Origin: Effrenium voratum
Lineage: Eukaryota > Sar > Dinophyceae > Suessiales > Symbiodiniaceae
Reading direction: 5' to 3'
Length of the DNA: 64,000 nucleotides
NCBI GenBank assembly: GCA_963377175.1
Contig: CAUJNA010003771.1
Location: 1,489,087-1,553,086 of the forward strand
Position 1 is the stretch's first letter, and each line of letters begins with the position of its first letter. The notes beneath the pieces are model-generated. The model saw nothing but the letters and a program-made list of their open reading frames with translations. It did no database searches and was not told the DNA's origin. Positions 1-11,872 of this stretch are shown here, piece after piece. Both the position numbers and the translations under genes were made by a program.

Positions 1-279
1 ACAACAACGACCAGGACGACCAAGCGCGAGGACGACGACCAGGACGAGGGCGACTACGAGGGCGAGGGCAGCGGCGACAACCACGACCGTAGCCAGAGCA
101 AAAGCAGCAAGAGCCGCCGCAGCAGCAGCAACAGCAGGCAGCAACAGCAGGCAGCAACAGCAGCAACAGAAGGCAATCAGCAACGCAACAGCCACGCCCA
201 CAAACCAAGGCGCTGCCCACCAAGCGCAAAAAGCACCGACCGACAGAAACACACCAAGAAACAACACAACGCTACATGA
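1..279 (+). CDS. Possible 3' end of a low-complexity coding exon
   Basis: Frame 1 is open from the window edge to a TGA at 277-279 (92 codons), with no start visible. The translation is rich in Thr, Arg, Asp, Glu, Ser and Gln, with runs such as QQQQ and SSS. The DNA is GAC/CAG/AGC-rich trinucleotide-like sequence, so the open frame could simply follow from the scarcity of T. It could be the disordered C-terminal tail of a gene to the left. No domain is visible. Confidence 0.25.
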   Translation, partial: TTTTRTTKREDDDQDEGDYEGEGSGDNHDRSQSKSSKSRRSSSNSRQQQQAATAATEGNQQRNSHAHKPRRCPPSAKSTDRQKHTKKQHNAT

Positions 280-1829
280 ACACAAATAAGAAACAAAAAC
301 AAGAACACATACTCCACATATGCACCGTTACTTGCAGTTTGACGCATGACTTCTCAGGCGCGCGAGATCTGATCACGATTCCCGTGTTCCAGGTGTTAAC
401 CGCCATTATCCTCTTAAAACCAGGTTTGATTTGGGTTGCCTCCTTCTGGAAAAGAAGGGCAACCCACATAGACCAGCAGGCGTGGCTCGTATAGGCTTTG
501 AGCCAAGTTGCGGGGGTTTAAATTGGGTTGGCTTCGGGGGGCAACTCTCTTTTTGTGTTTGCTCCTGTGAGAACAGATTGAAAAAACATGCTAGTTGAAG
601 GGGGATGTCCTTGGGCTCGCTTGAAGCCCTGCGATCTGGTTTGATCGAAAGGCTATTGATGTCAGTAGGGTAGGTTCGGAACGTGTTACCTGCCTCTTGA
701 GGACGCTTTCGTAGAAAAGCCTCCATGGTTGCACTCCGCAAGTTGAGCCAAAGTTTCACTTTGCGAGTTGTTGAACTTCCCAAAAAACAAGGCCCGCGAA
801 AGCGAGGACGTGTGTAAACGGATTCACTCCTAGAACGTCTTCGCCAAGCAGACCAGAGCTGACAAAGTTCCTCGTCCCCTTTCAACCTCTCATTCGAATA
901 ATCTTCCTCCGCATTGGCCAGCGCGGCAGCGCAAAAGTCGCCGCACAAGGATGGAGGGGTTTGCTTTTGCAGTATTCTCACTGGCGGTTTGCTTTTTTTT
1001 GTTGCTCGACTTTCCTCCTTGCAGAAACGCGCCGTTTGAAGCTGGGCTTGCTTTGTCATGGCTTTATTTGGTTTGCTTTGATGAGAAGACCAAAGAGACC
1101 GATTCTAGCTTCTGGAGACAACTCCGTCCCATTGTATTTGCGGTGTCCCTCGTCGTTTCTTGGGCTTACTATGTCTCACTTATACTTGTTTCTCTTGCCC
1201 CCCGCTGGTTCAATAACGTCGGGCGAGTTGTGTAGAAAGCGGTCGCTGTACTTGAATGTCGCCAGCAGAGAGGAACAGACCTGAAGAGCCGACGCTTAGA
1301 GCCAACACCCACTAGAGTTGCTCCAAGCCACTACCTGTTGGTTTTGTCAGTCTTACCTTGCCTATGGGCAAAGTTCGGGTTGCGCCACTGTTGTTGAAGT
1401 TTCTGCTTTTCCGAAAGCTACACGTGTGATGGTGCTGTTTGCCACATGTCCAGGTTTTGTCGGTTTTGCTTTTCTCGTCCCAAGTCCTAGAGAAGCAAAA
1501 GGGTTGCTGGTTTTTCATGGAAAAGCGGCAACTCTTTTAACTTTTAAGTCGATGTAATGAAGAAACCAGGTGCCTGGCCATTGGCCCAGCGGCGTCAACC
1601 CTGGGTTCACATTGAGTTGTTTATCCATCCTCTTCTGCCTCAAAGGCTAGTGATTTGTTTGGCTTTCTTGTCAAAACTCCCGCAAGCGTGCTCCTTCTAT
1701 TTTTTTCGGCCCATGCACGTTTTCACTATCTTGGTTTTGCGACCCTGCTCATTTCGACAAAGACAATTCCATTTGTGAATTTGCTGGTCTCCCTGCGTGC
1801 TGCTGGTTCGACCTAATCTGGGCAAGATC
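280..1829. other. No gene recognised
   Basis: Only T-rich sequence and short open frames are seen. A hydrophobic 94-codon frame at 951-1235 reflects T-rich composition and has no supporting splice context or family resemblance. The segment presumably holds the 5' region of the gene starting near 1830. Confidence 0.5.
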
Positions 1830-3204
1830 ATGACCCGTGTATCCTGTTGCGGCAGCCGATCGCTCCACAGCCGATCGCTCCAGGACGTGCTAGCCACATT
1901 TGACGGCGGCAGCGTCAAGGCTGCCCAAGAGATCCGCAAGCAGTTCGGCGCGGCTGGGGTTGACGTGTCCAGCATACTTTTTCTCCCAGACGAGAAAAGC
2001 CTGCAGATGCGGAAGGACTGGCGCCGTAGCCAGTCGGGCGCCCAGAAGCCAAAATGCCACGCGAAGTTTGCAAAGTCTGGCAGCGACTCGTGTTTGCCTT
2101 AAGTGTGTGACCAGGTCAGAGCGGGCAGCAAAGCGCCGAAAGCTGACGGCCGGACTTTTGGGGTCTGTGCAAGGACAGGAGCGATTTATCTTCAGCTCTG
2201 TGGATGCACGGGAGCACCGCTTCCTGGCAACACCGGGGTTCGCCTCGACAGCCTGCCCGGCCCTCCCGGTGCCGCTCCCCAACCCACATGACTTGCACAA
2301 AGTGCCTAAAAATCTGAAGATGAAGATCCTGCCTCCCCTGGCGCCAAAGTCCTGCTTGTGCGACGAGACGCCTGAGGCTTCGGAACAGGAGAGTCATCTT
2401 GTCCTTATTTGTTATGTTGGGCGCAGGCCCTTGTGTCCGACATGGACGAGCTTGCCTCTCTGCCGCTCGCCTTCTTCGAAAGGCGTGGTGCTAAGCAAAA
2501 TGTGGCACTCCCCAGTAGTTGGGCCATGCGGCCGCTTTTCAACGGCATTTTGTGTCCTGCAGGGCGCGCTTCCAGTCTTGGGCCACCTTGAATTGAATTG
2601 CTAAGTTTGTTGCTTGCAAGTTGCCTGCGCCAAAGCCACTACTAAATACTGAGCTTGAGAATGCTGTGTGGACGTGCTTCATACTTTCAAAACGACATCC
2701 ATTCAGGGCCTTTGCAACTTAGTAACTTGCACATGCCCACTTCTTGTGAGCGCGCCTGGCTTGCGTCCAGGGAACGGGTGTTCTTCACTTGCTGACGTGT
2801 CTAAAATTCACCGGACCGCTTCCAGGTGCCCGCAGACGTACCAGATGATACTCCACACAATGTGGGATCCGGAGCGTGTGGTGCTGTGGACGCCAGGTGC
2901 TGGCGAGCTCATGTTGGCCTTGATCCGTGCAAGGGTCCCAGTTTTGGCGATTGTGCGGTGCGTGGAGCAGAAGAAGACTCTGACCGAGATCATCCTTGCC
3001 AGGCTGAAGGAGTACATGCAGGTTCCAAGCGATGAGAGGTTCTTTAAGAGCACGCCGGAGAGCAAGCCGACGCCGGCGGGGGAGGTGGCTGCGGAGGTGG
3101 CGGTGGAGGCGGCATCGCCAGAGAAGGACATAGAAGAAGATGCGCGCAAGCAGCTGTGTGCTAGCAGTAGCAGCGATGAGGAGGGCAGCAGCCCTGAGTT
3201 GTGA
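1830..3204 (+). CDS. Four-exon gene, 316-aa protein of unknown function
   Basis: Inferred exons are 1830-2032, 2115-2376, 2427-2533 and 2826-3204. Donors are GT, GC and GC, acceptors are AG|G, and phases match at every junction. The total is 951 bases, exactly 317 codons including the TGA at 3202-3204. ATG 1830 is the first Met of the open frame, but an upstream exon is possible because a second acceptor-like CAG lies just before 1884. The N-terminal half is basic (a KRRK cluster near the exon 1/2 join). Exon 3 reads SDMDELASLPLAFFERRG and then VALPSSWAMRP. Exon 4 has VVLWTPGAGELMLALI, a glycine-rich strand-loop-helix pattern reminiscent of motif I of SAM-dependent methyltransferases or a nucleotide loop, then an acidic Ser-rich tail. 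The introns are short (82, 50 and 292 bases). I recall similar C-termini in dinoflagellate hypothetical proteins but cannot name the family; no function is assigned. Confidence 0.6.
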
Positions 3205-4943
3205 CACGGACGTGCGACCTGCTGAGAAAATGGAGCGGCCGCTCTTCAAGGGCAAGCCCCAGTTGTTCAAACCAATTGTTGAGGAGGAAAGCACCAGAAA
3301 GCACTGACATCCCCAAACCCCAGCAAGCCTGCAGTTGCGGCACATTTACCGAGCTGCCATGTGTTTAGTGTGGTCATATTGGAGTTGCCCAACCTTTGGA
3401 GGCGCGTGGTTCCCCGCTGTGAGAGACCCCGAAGATGAGAAACAAAAAAAAGTGTTAGCCTTTTTTCTTTTGCACACTTGGGAAGCAAGATTGAGATACC
3501 TCCTTTCAGGTAACCTGCCACAGGTGCGGTGTTAGTCTTGCTGCTGCTCAGCAGGAAATGCGGGAACGAACCTGGAGATTCCCTTGTAGGGGTCATTTCC
3601 TCATTCCTAACTGAGCACCAGCAAGTAGGAGGAAGGGTTTTTCCTTTTTCTGGGAGGAACATGGCTGTTGTTGGGAAGCATTTTACATTTTTGCTTATTG
3701 TGGTTTAGTGGGAAATCCCCACTTAACTTAACTGCTATTTGTTTTTTGTTGCTCCCCTTCCAACGTCAACCAAGGAAGGGCTTTTCCTCTCTTTTTTTTC
3801 TCCTTTTTTTTCCTCGCAACGGAGGCCGAGGCGTCAGAGCCAGGCCTCGAAGGCGAGGGTTCGGAAGCCGTGGTGTTCAGCGCTCGTTTGTCCCAAGGGT
3901 GGTGGTCGTCACCGGTTGGAGCCTTTCTGGGGCAACCATCCTGGTTTAGGGCCCCTGAAATATCAGAAACCCTTATATAGCTCTGCTGCTCGGGTGGTTT
4001 TGAACATCATTTGTTGCGAAGTGACTCTTTTTGTTGGGGTGATGTTTAAAGGTTTGCATTCTAGGGAGCTGATGTTGTTTGTCCTGAGCGGAAAGCAACA
4101 ATTCGGTATTCAAACGCTAGGCTTCACAGTGCAAATTGTGTTTTCAGATTGTGCTTGTTTGGTTCTGTTCATGTTTTATGGGCCGCACAAATTATGTTTG
4201 ACATATTCTCGGTTGAGAGGACTACCTAGTGCTTGGGTTTGCGGCCAAGTTACTAAGTTGCCAGCAAGCTGGGTTATGGCCCACTTACAGGCCTCCCCAA
4301 GAGGAGTTACATCTGCTGTTAGTGGGGTATAGCTCGAGTGGTTAACCGCTGACGAACTTGGCCGCACATCCAGTACAAATTGGGATCATTCCCCTTGGCC
4401 ATTGTTGGGATGCTTATCCAAGAAGCGGATCTTCGAATCCTCATGGAGGGTTGGTGCATGATGAACACGTGGGTCTGTTCCTTTTTGCGGGTACTCTTTT
4501 GAGGGTTGCTTCAAAGGGACACCAAAGGGCAAACCACCGTTTCGTTCCCCCCATTTTAAGACACGCCCATGTAGTTGGAGGGAACCGGGCGGAGCTCCCT
4601 ACAATCTTGGAGGTAGGGTCACCACTTATTCTGAGCAAAGGACTATCTTTCCGGATCTATCACTATCCGTTCATTTGGAGGTGAGGCTCCTCTGGAACAA
4701 AAGGAATCCGCGGATTCCCTTGACAAGTGTGGGTCTATTGGTGTGGGCTGAACGCGTCAACTCTTGTTTCCAGCAATTCACATTTCTGTAGGCCTTCAAC
4801 TCCCGTTCTACCATAGTCTTTGGCTCAGGCCCAACATGGTCAATCACATTGTGGGCCGAACCTCCGATAAACAAAGACATCACGTTGTTTTGGGGGGAGT
4901 CGGAAGGTTCTGAAACTAAAGTGCTGGTTCGCCTGTTTCGCTG
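3205..4943. other. Intergenic, repeat-bearing, no gene recognised
   Basis: T-rich spacer follows the stop at 3204. A pair of related segments (3661-3760 and 40106-40165) share the words tgttgttgggaa and cattttgcttgttgtggttta, so this is interspersed repeat DNA. A tRNA-like repeat follows at about 4225. Confidence 0.45.
4225..4445 (+). repeat. tRNA-like (SINE-like) repeat within repeat family 4
   Basis: The sequence tatagctcgagtggttaac (4328-4346) resembles a tRNA A box and cttcgaatcc (4431-4440) resembles a B box. The 100-base spacing is too long for a normal tRNA and no cloverleaf could be drawn. A related pair occurs at 5314-5400. The left end carries the inverted-repeat word ggccaagttactaagttg shared with repeat family 4. 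It could be a tRNA-derived SINE or chance similarity in a palindromic repeat. Confidence 0.35.
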
Positions 4944-5075
4944 AGTCAAAAGTCATCAAAATCCGAGGCCGGCCTTTGGTCACCCGCATCGCATCAGGTG
5001 TCCCCGACACACCGAGCGACGAAGAGCCCGAGCTGGCCACACCGCGTCGGTCACGGGCACCTCGGCACCAAGGGA
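4944..5075 (+). CDS. Isolated exon-like island
   Basis: After a GCTGAG acceptor-like site a GC-rich open frame reads VIKIRGRPLVTRIASG, then PDTPSDEEPELATPRRSR. It is bounded by repeat sequence on both sides. The end is not defined; GC and GA donor candidates lie near 5045-5070. The gene it belongs to is unknown. Confidence 0.3.
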
Positions 5076-5096
5076 TCGGTCAGACTGGGGGTGTGT

Positions 5097-5201
5097 CTCA
5101 CGTCCTGAGTTGCTGGACTTGGTCACTTGTTGGGTTTGGACCATTTTGGTGGTAAATAGCAAGTTGTTACCATTTTTTTGCCATTCCACTCAGGAAGTGA
5201 G
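5097..5201. repeat. MITE-like family 2 copy (ctcacttcctgag inverted ends)
   Basis: Ends are inverted: ctcacgtcctgag at the left and ctcaggaagtgag at the right, with internal ggaccattttggtggtaaa. Member of a family of about 100 bp with at least ten copies in the window. Confidence 0.75.
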
Positions 5202-5218
5202 TTGTGTTCTTGCTCGGG

Positions 5219-5354
5219 TGTTCGTTGGCGAGTTAGGAAGTTGTTGGCAACCTAGGTTGTAGCGCACGTAGTCTCGCCCCCATGGGACTAGACCCTGTTC
5301 TTCGCGGGCAGGTTATAGCTCGAGTGGCTGACCAATTGCTAATTTGGCCGAACA
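5219..5354. repeat. MITE-like family 4 copy (gttcggccaagttagcaag inverted ends)
   Basis: The left end tgttcgttggcgagttagga pairs with the right end ttgctaatttggccgaaca, allowing mismatches. The interior has the ggttatagctcgagtggct word shared with 4323-4345. Confidence 0.65.
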
Positions 5355-5639
5355 TGCGGCGGTTCGGCCTCCATCTACAAGACCCAGAGGCTCAAATCCC
5401 CAAGCCACCAATCCAAACCACCAATTGAGGAGTACCTAATTCACTCCAATGGGTGGATTGAATTGGGTTTGATTTGAACCCCTGATTCTTGTTGACATTA
5501 AATTGGAAACCACCCCGGTCTTTCCTTTAAGATTTTTAACGGAAACGGTTCAAGCGGTTTAGGCCCCTGAGCCTTGAGGCTTGAGGCGCCCTTTCCTCTG
5601 AGAAAGGGTTAGAACGGTTTAAAGGGTTCAAACCGTTTC

Positions 5640-6480
5640 AAACCCTGACCTTTTTTGGCATATACCTGTGAATCCTGGAAAAACAAGTTGAATAGGATCG
5701 CTGTATCAAAGGCTCTTCAATTGGACTGGTTGTTTCAACTTAGATTATTCTGTTGAATGAATAAGGAAATCACCCTTTCGGATGTCTAGTTAAAAGGTAG
5801 TCCAAATAGGTGTTCCTTTTCAAAGAATACTAGTAATTAAACGTCTAACTTATTTGACATTAGACTTAAACTAGTTGTCCATTGTTGTTTGTTGATCGAA
5901 CAGTACATGGAGTTTAATAAGGCAATAATTCTAGAAGAGTGTCTTGTTTTAACGATCATCTGGATAGGCGTGTGGAATTGAAGTGGAATTTAATAATGAC
6001 ATACTCCTAGTAGGATTTCTAGTCTAAATGGAATGTAAGCAGGTTCTCGTCTTCAAATAATATGTGTAACTAAGTGTCTTTGTTGACATTAGATATTGTT
6101 TTTCTTTTTTTGCATCTGTATCGTTTGAATAGAAATCAAATATAATTTCATAAGGACGTAGAGTAGAGTTTCTATCTTAACGAAATTGTAAATATGCATT
6201 TGTTGAAATAATATTTGTAGTTGAAACTCCTATTTCAAATTATGTTTTAAAAGGGGTCTCTTTTTCCAGGACTGATTTTTTTCTATGTTCTAATTAAAAT
6301 CCGAATAGACATTAACAGTGACACATCCTGAGATAGGTTCTAGTTTTAAAAATGATGTAAGTAGGATGTCCTTTGAGAAACATTTGTTTAATTGGGATTC
6401 TTATCGAATTAGATTCCAAAGAGGACTTCCTTTTCCAGAATGTGTTTTTTTCCAGTTTCTAGATATAATTTGAAACAGGT
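5640..6480. repeat. AT-rich degenerate satellite-like tract
   Basis: Base composition shifts sharply to AT-rich. Divergent blocks of about 130-190 bp recur with related words: ggtgttccttttcaaagaat (5810), gcaggttctcgtcttcaaat (6039), gtaggatgtcctttgagaaa (6361), and repeated gacattaga and tctagtttaaa-like phrases. At least four degenerate units can be laid out (about 5727, 5890, 6115 and 6280). No coding frame or RNA was seen. Confidence 0.55.
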
Positions 6481-6582
6481 TGATAAGGCACCCTTTTCGT
6501 GCTGCTTTCCCCATAGCACAACACAAAGGCAGAGAACACTGCAAATACAACCAAGAAAATGGTAGACTCTTCTTTCTTTCTT

Positions 6583-6650
6583 TTTTTTTGGGGGGGGGGG
6601 TAGTATGTATATATATACTTATGTATATAATATATATATATATATTGATG
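6583..6650. repeat. Homopolymer and TA microsatellite
   Basis: A run of T, then ten G, then alternating TA over about 45 bases. Simple sequence, assembly-sensitive. Similar TA runs occur at 9270-9296 and 20901-20920. Confidence 0.9.
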
Positions 6651-6732
6651 GCTTCAAAGTTCCACAGAGTTCTGTGACCATGACTTAGTTTGGTGTTCGT
6701 TCGCCCAGAGTCCCGTTCTGGGGGTTCCCAAG

Positions 6733-6784
6733 GCTATGGGCACTGACTCCCTCATCGCCCTGGAGGACGTGAACGGCGCGACCG
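6733..6784 (+). CDS. Short exon-like island
   Basis: Between an AAG|G acceptor and a G|GT donor the frame reads AMGTDSLIALEDVNGAT. It is GC-rich against T-rich flanks. It could be a first exon from the ATG at 6736 or an internal exon. Parent gene unknown. Confidence 0.25.
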
Positions 6785-7885
6785 GTTTTTCGGGGGCCGA
6801 AACGAAACGCGCACGTTTTCGGGGAGGCCGAAAGAAAAAAAAGAACACCGGTGGTGGTCTTTTTTCTTGGAGGGGGGGTGCCTATTTTGACATGAGCCAT
6901 GAATCATGTGTCTCTTTGTTTGTCTGCTGTTGGGGGGAGGTTTTCTTATGTTTGCCAGGCACAGTCAGCTAGCTTCGAGCTACTTTTGGACTTCCTACCT
7001 GAGAAAGGCTCAGAGCTTCCGGGCTTCCCTTTCTTGACTGGATCGTTTCGGTCGGACAATGTAACGCTTGAACCTGTCTGCACGGGCACGAGCCAAGCGG
7101 CTGCTTGGTTTCCTTTTTGTGTGGGGGTGTCCTTCACAGTTTGTCAACCACAGGTCGGGAGTTCTGTTGCCACCCTTTCCTGGAAAACGAAGCACTGCCA
7201 TCACACGGATTCCTACACTGGTACGGGGACATGTCGGTTTGCCACCGGCAAATGAACGGCAAAGAAGCTGGCGCCTCTTTCTTCGGCAAGTGGCAACTTT
7301 CGCCTCAGATTCCATTGCGGCGACCAAACCTGTGATGTTGAGACGCAATGCGCGCGTCCATCGTGTTGCTTCCGGAGCAAGGTGGCCAGTTGGCAGTGCT
7401 CAGGTTTGTCTTGCGCTTTCGTTGGCTTCTCTTCTGTGTTGACACAAATTTGGCTTTCTTAAGGGACAAGCGGGTTGTATTTTGAAGCCCGAGCGTGTCC
7501 AGCAATGTGACAAGTGACATTTCGACATGGGTTTTGAAGGTGTGGACTTCTATGGCTATACATGTTCACTGGGAGCACCAACGAAAACGGTTGGTGGCCG
7601 TTAATGCCCATGTAAATGATGTCCGCCAAAGGGTAATAAGATAAGAGTCGGAGCAATGCGCAACCAATAAAAGCTTGTCAGGCTAAAGTAAATACCCATT
7701 GTGTAGGTGGTATGCAACCTCCATCCTCCAAAACCCGGCTTCTCGAAAATGGCCTTGACCCTTCTTTAAGATCTTGGGATGCTAACTCAAGACACCATTT
7801 GGCGTTCTTTTTTCCCCAACAGCTGAAAGCTTCGGGGTCTCAGCCCAGATAGGCTCCGGGGTGGTCCGGGGCGGCCCTGAGATAA

Positions 7886-7974
7886 GGTTCCACGAGGGTT
7901 CCACGAGGGTTCCACGAGGGTTCCACCAGGGTTCCACCAGGGTTCCACCAGGGTTTCACCAGGGTTCCACGAGG
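7886..7974. repeat. 12-bp minisatellite, about 7 copies
   Basis: The unit is ggttccacgagg, drifting to ggttccaccagg in the middle copies and back to cgagg in the last. Since 12 is a multiple of 3, both strands stay open; the resulting frames are not taken as genes. Confidence 0.95.
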
Positions 7975-10340
7975 TTCTGCGCGGGCTGCGGGGTGGTGCG
8001 AGCACTAGAAAGAGCACCGCATGCTGTTGGGGATATCACCTGAGCTTATTTTTTTTGTTGGGGGGGGGGCAGATGATTTCACTGGCAACTCCGACTCCGA
8101 AAGACATGTAGGGGGCCATGTTGGGCGTGGAGCAAGCCCAGCAAACGGTCCGGTTCCTTCCAACAGGGATTCGAGGGCAGAACATTGGCTAGGTTTCGGT
8201 CGGATTGTCCTTAGAATTTTGTCCAAACCTGGGCAGAAGTCCAGGAACAAGTTGACGTTGATTTCCCTTTCCCTTGTCAGAAACTATTTTTCTACCCTTG
8301 GGCGAAACCCTTTGACGTCAGGTCCTCAAGAAACAGTTTCCGTACTAAGTTTTACTCGGACCCCGACACAAAGACCGCGCGACCAGCCTGCCCGGGCTGA
8401 GTCAAAGGAAGCCATTTGGGACAGGAGTCCTTTTTTTTTATGACTCCCTCGTTGACAACCATTTATGGTGGAGTTCCCCCGTTTCGGGGTGAGGGGAAAG
8501 GGAGAAGTCTCGTTGGACGCCTGAAGGATCCAATGATGTGTTTTTTTTCTCATATGGATCCATTTTTTGGGCAAACCACTTTTCTTGGTTTGACATCATG
8601 CTTTTGGGTTCAACCATTTTTTGGGTTCAACCATTATTTGGTCACTTTTGGGGAAGATCATTTTGATTGGTTGCAAAAGCAAAGTGTGGACTTGTGACAA
8701 TCCACACAGAAAGTAAAAGGTGGTGGGTGAGGGCGGTGTTCCCCAAAATCAGACCCGGATGTGGTCTTAAATGGATTGTGGCCCCCCGATCAAAGTTAGG
8801 CAAAGGCTTTGCCTCAAGTGGGTTCCCATTGGAAACATATTTTGGCTCAGTGATTTGTTTGGTCCATGCCCGTTCCAAAAGCGATCCCTTTGATCCCCTG
8901 TGAAAAGGGCCCATCCAGGGGCCCCAGGGGCTTGATCTTGGGTTCCTTATCGCCTCTGGAATGAGACACATGGAATGGTCCATCAAACTGATGCCTCACC
9001 CGTCTAAAGCCTTCGTTTCATCTTGGTTTGGCTCCAAGTCTTCCAGATCCTGGTTCCCACGTTCCCGGATGCATCGAGTGGCACGCTCCATCCGAGAAGT
9101 TCCGGCCAAAGAATCCAGAACCCACACACAGGGTTCCCCAGTGGCCTCACCGATGTGCAGGAGGCTCCCTGCCTAGGCCGGGAGTCCGGGCGATTTGGGT
9201 TCCCCACCTCGGGTGGCCTTTTCACTGGCTTTTTTTGAGGGGTGGGCCCCTTTGGAGTTTGCGAAAGAAACATATATATATATATACGTATATATACAGA
9301 GATTCGGAAGCCACCTGGGCAAACAATGACGTTGGACATGGGAGCAGCATGCTTTGCTTGCGGAGTCCAGTCTGAGCTTTGTTTCACCTTACGTTGGCCT
9401 AAATATCATCTGATGTACTACAAAGGGTCAAGTACATCCTCACTAGGTGCCAGGGGACTCTAATAATCTAATATATAAGGACACCTTTTTTGGGTTGACC
9501 ATTTTTTTCAGGGGGACAAACACAAAAAGGCACTGGGTGCCATTGAACAAGGCTCTCACAAGGTAAGCTTCAGGGTAGTTAATCAATGAACTGCTTGTTT
9601 GGTCTACGGCAAGACTTGCCCCACTCATTGGTCCAAAGCCAAACACATTGGCGTGCATTCTTTTTACGGGGACCCGCAAGACTGATGGTTTTCCGTTTGG
9701 CTTTCCTTTCAACCACCAAACAAAATTACCCTCAAAAACAGACATACCCACATGGAGGGATCCCACATGGAGAGATCCCACAAAGAGGGATCCCTAGGGT
9801 TCTGGACTTCAAGCAGCGAATGCGGGCGCCATTTGTTGTCAGGCTCCCTGGACTGGAATGTCGAGGCGGGACTGCAGACAAACAAAACGGCTGGTTGCCA
9901 ACCCGTTGTTACATGTTTCAAGAGCCAACGTTCAAATGACCTGCTCTTAGTTTCCGCTAACGTGGCCAGGGTCTGCTTGTTTAAAAAGTTTTACCCAAGG
10001 TTTGCACATGCTTGTTTCTCAATATTATGGCTCGTTCAGGAATTCTGGACTCGATGTAAGGAAGGTACACCCCGAAGGCTCTACCTTTTTGGCCCCATGT
10101 CTTTTTTTAGGGGACCCCCCAAACAAAAAGAACAAAAAAGAGGTGATGTCCTTTTGGTGTCCGTTCAAAAGCTTCAACAAGGGGTAACCTTAAAAAACAC
10201 ATACATCATACCCATATCTCGAGGTATGCAACCAGGCATGGTTCCCCGGGAGCTTTTTATGGGGATTTCGATGGAGCTGAAGTCATTGCCAGTTGTGTCG
10301 TGGGTAGAGACATGGCAAAATGAATGGTACTATAGTAGTC

Positions 10341-10441
10341 TCACTCCCTGAGTTCATGGACTTTATACTTTTTGGGAAGACCATTTTGGTGGTAAACAAA
10401 AAGTTTGGACTTTTTGTTGGCCAATCAACTCAGGAAGCGAG
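10341..10441. repeat. MITE-like family 2 copy
   Basis: Starts tcactccctgagttcatgga and ends aactcaggaagcgag, with the conserved interior gaccattttggtggtaaaca and gtttggactttttgttggcc. This is one of the cleanest copies of the family. Confidence 0.8.
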
Positions 10442-11805
10442 TAGTCTATTGTTGGTTTGGGGAGGACGAGGAGGTGGGCTCGCAGTTCTAAGTCAATCTG
10501 GCCAAACCCATAGTTTTTGTGTCCTTTTGTTTAGATTTCATGGTTTTGGCCCCTTGGCTGAAGCCTCCAATGATGGACTTCAGGCACAATTGCAGAGGCT
10601 AAACATGCCGTTCTTGTTGGGGAAAAGAAAGGTTGTCGCAATATAGATTAGAATCTGAATTTGCAATTGTTTGTTGAGTGCAGAAGCATTGACGAAATCG
10701 CAAGAGTCTGAACTTGTTTTCTTAGAATCTGAGCTTGTTTTTCTTTGGGTGGGAGGGGGGGGGGAGGAAGCTGCGAAATGCCAAGTTTTTTTTCTTCGGG
10801 CGCGGGGGAAGCTGAGTCTGCTTTCATATCGTCAAGACAGGGAGCTTTTTCCACGCCAGGAGGTGGCTGACGAGGCAAGCGCTCGTGGGCGTTTAGCCTG
10901 GGGTTCGGAGAAAGAAATAGTGGGTTATGGCTGAGGTCGTTATTTTGACTGTTTCTAGGGGTTATCATAGCACCGACCACTTGAGGGGTGACTCTGATTG
11001 CGCTAAAATTCATGGGGCCAGTATGGACAAGCATGGCTGCGTCTTGTTTTGGGAGCACCCCGCTTTGGTTTGGCTGAAGAAACCAAGAGGCAGCCAACCT
11101 CATTTTGCGACACAACCCTCCACTAAGTAATCAAGTAGTCACAGGCATGGCCCGCTTTACTTTGGATGGGACACACTGCATCAGCTGGATGATTTTCTGT
11201 GAACACTGGTTCAGCAAACCACTTAGCAACTGGTGCGTTTTGTGGGTTTCTCCACAGAGTTCTCTCACTGTGCCTAGCCTCTTGAAACTTACTTTGCCTA
11301 AAGCCTGTTGCGGAATCCAGCTGTCAGGTCATACGAAACACACATAGAAGAACTCGGGTTGACGACAACCCCCCCCAAAGGAGCCAGCTACATTGCACGT
11401 GTCGGCGCCATGTGAGATGTTGAGAGATCAGGAGTTGGCATGCGCGTGTCCTATTTGTGTGGGCGTTTTGTTGATGGTACCCGTTCCACCATTCAAAAGG
11501 ACACCAAAAGGACAACCACCCATTTCCGTCCCCGCATTTTGACACATACTCATTGATACTCATTCAGGTGACGTGTTGGTGTGCGGCGCCTTTCATCCTT
11601 GAAACCTCGTTTTGGGACTTTTCCGTTTCTACACGATGCCCTTCCACAAAAGGGGCGCTACTTTGAGAACCTCACATCTAGAATCTACCTAGCTATTTCA
11701 ACTGGAATCTGGAGCAGTTTCTTTGGTTCATTTTTTCAACCCAGAACCCATCTCGAGACGTTTTGGCCGGAAAGGGGGCTCAACCATCCGACCGCTGCCG
11801 TGCAG

Positions 11806-11872
11806 GTGTCAGAGAAGATTCCCAGCAAGTCTGGGGCTTGGGCGGAGCCACTTGAGCTGATGCAACTTGCGG
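11806..11872 (+). CDS. Exon-like island
   Basis: Between a GTGCAG|G acceptor and a GCGG|GT donor the frame reads VSEKIPSKSGAWAEPLELM then QLA. Coding-like composition in a repeat region; parent gene unknown. Confidence 0.25.

Larger units (their letters stand above)
6850..11805. other. Repeat-rich spacer, no gene recognised
   Basis: Contains a 12-bp minisatellite (7886-7974), a family 2 element (10341-10441), a 15-bp triplicate gatcccacatggag (9750-9795) and many diverged copies of a palindromic 70-90 bp repeat marked by ccttttggtttcc and gagggtaccctt-type words. Open frames here lack splice context. Confidence 0.45.

Noticed and set aside
951..1284. Small membrane protein (94-107 codons)
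   Set aside because: Hydrophobicity follows from T-rich DNA; overlapping frames look equally good and no family or splice signal supports it.
4225..4445. Genuine tRNA gene
   Set aside because: A and B box-like words are about 100 bases apart and no acceptor stem or cloverleaf can be formed.
8840..8870. Relic dinoflagellate spliced-leader sequence (attttggctcag)
   Set aside because: Only about eleven bases match the remembered leader end, and the word also occurs as part of ordinary T-rich repeats (for example near 4811).
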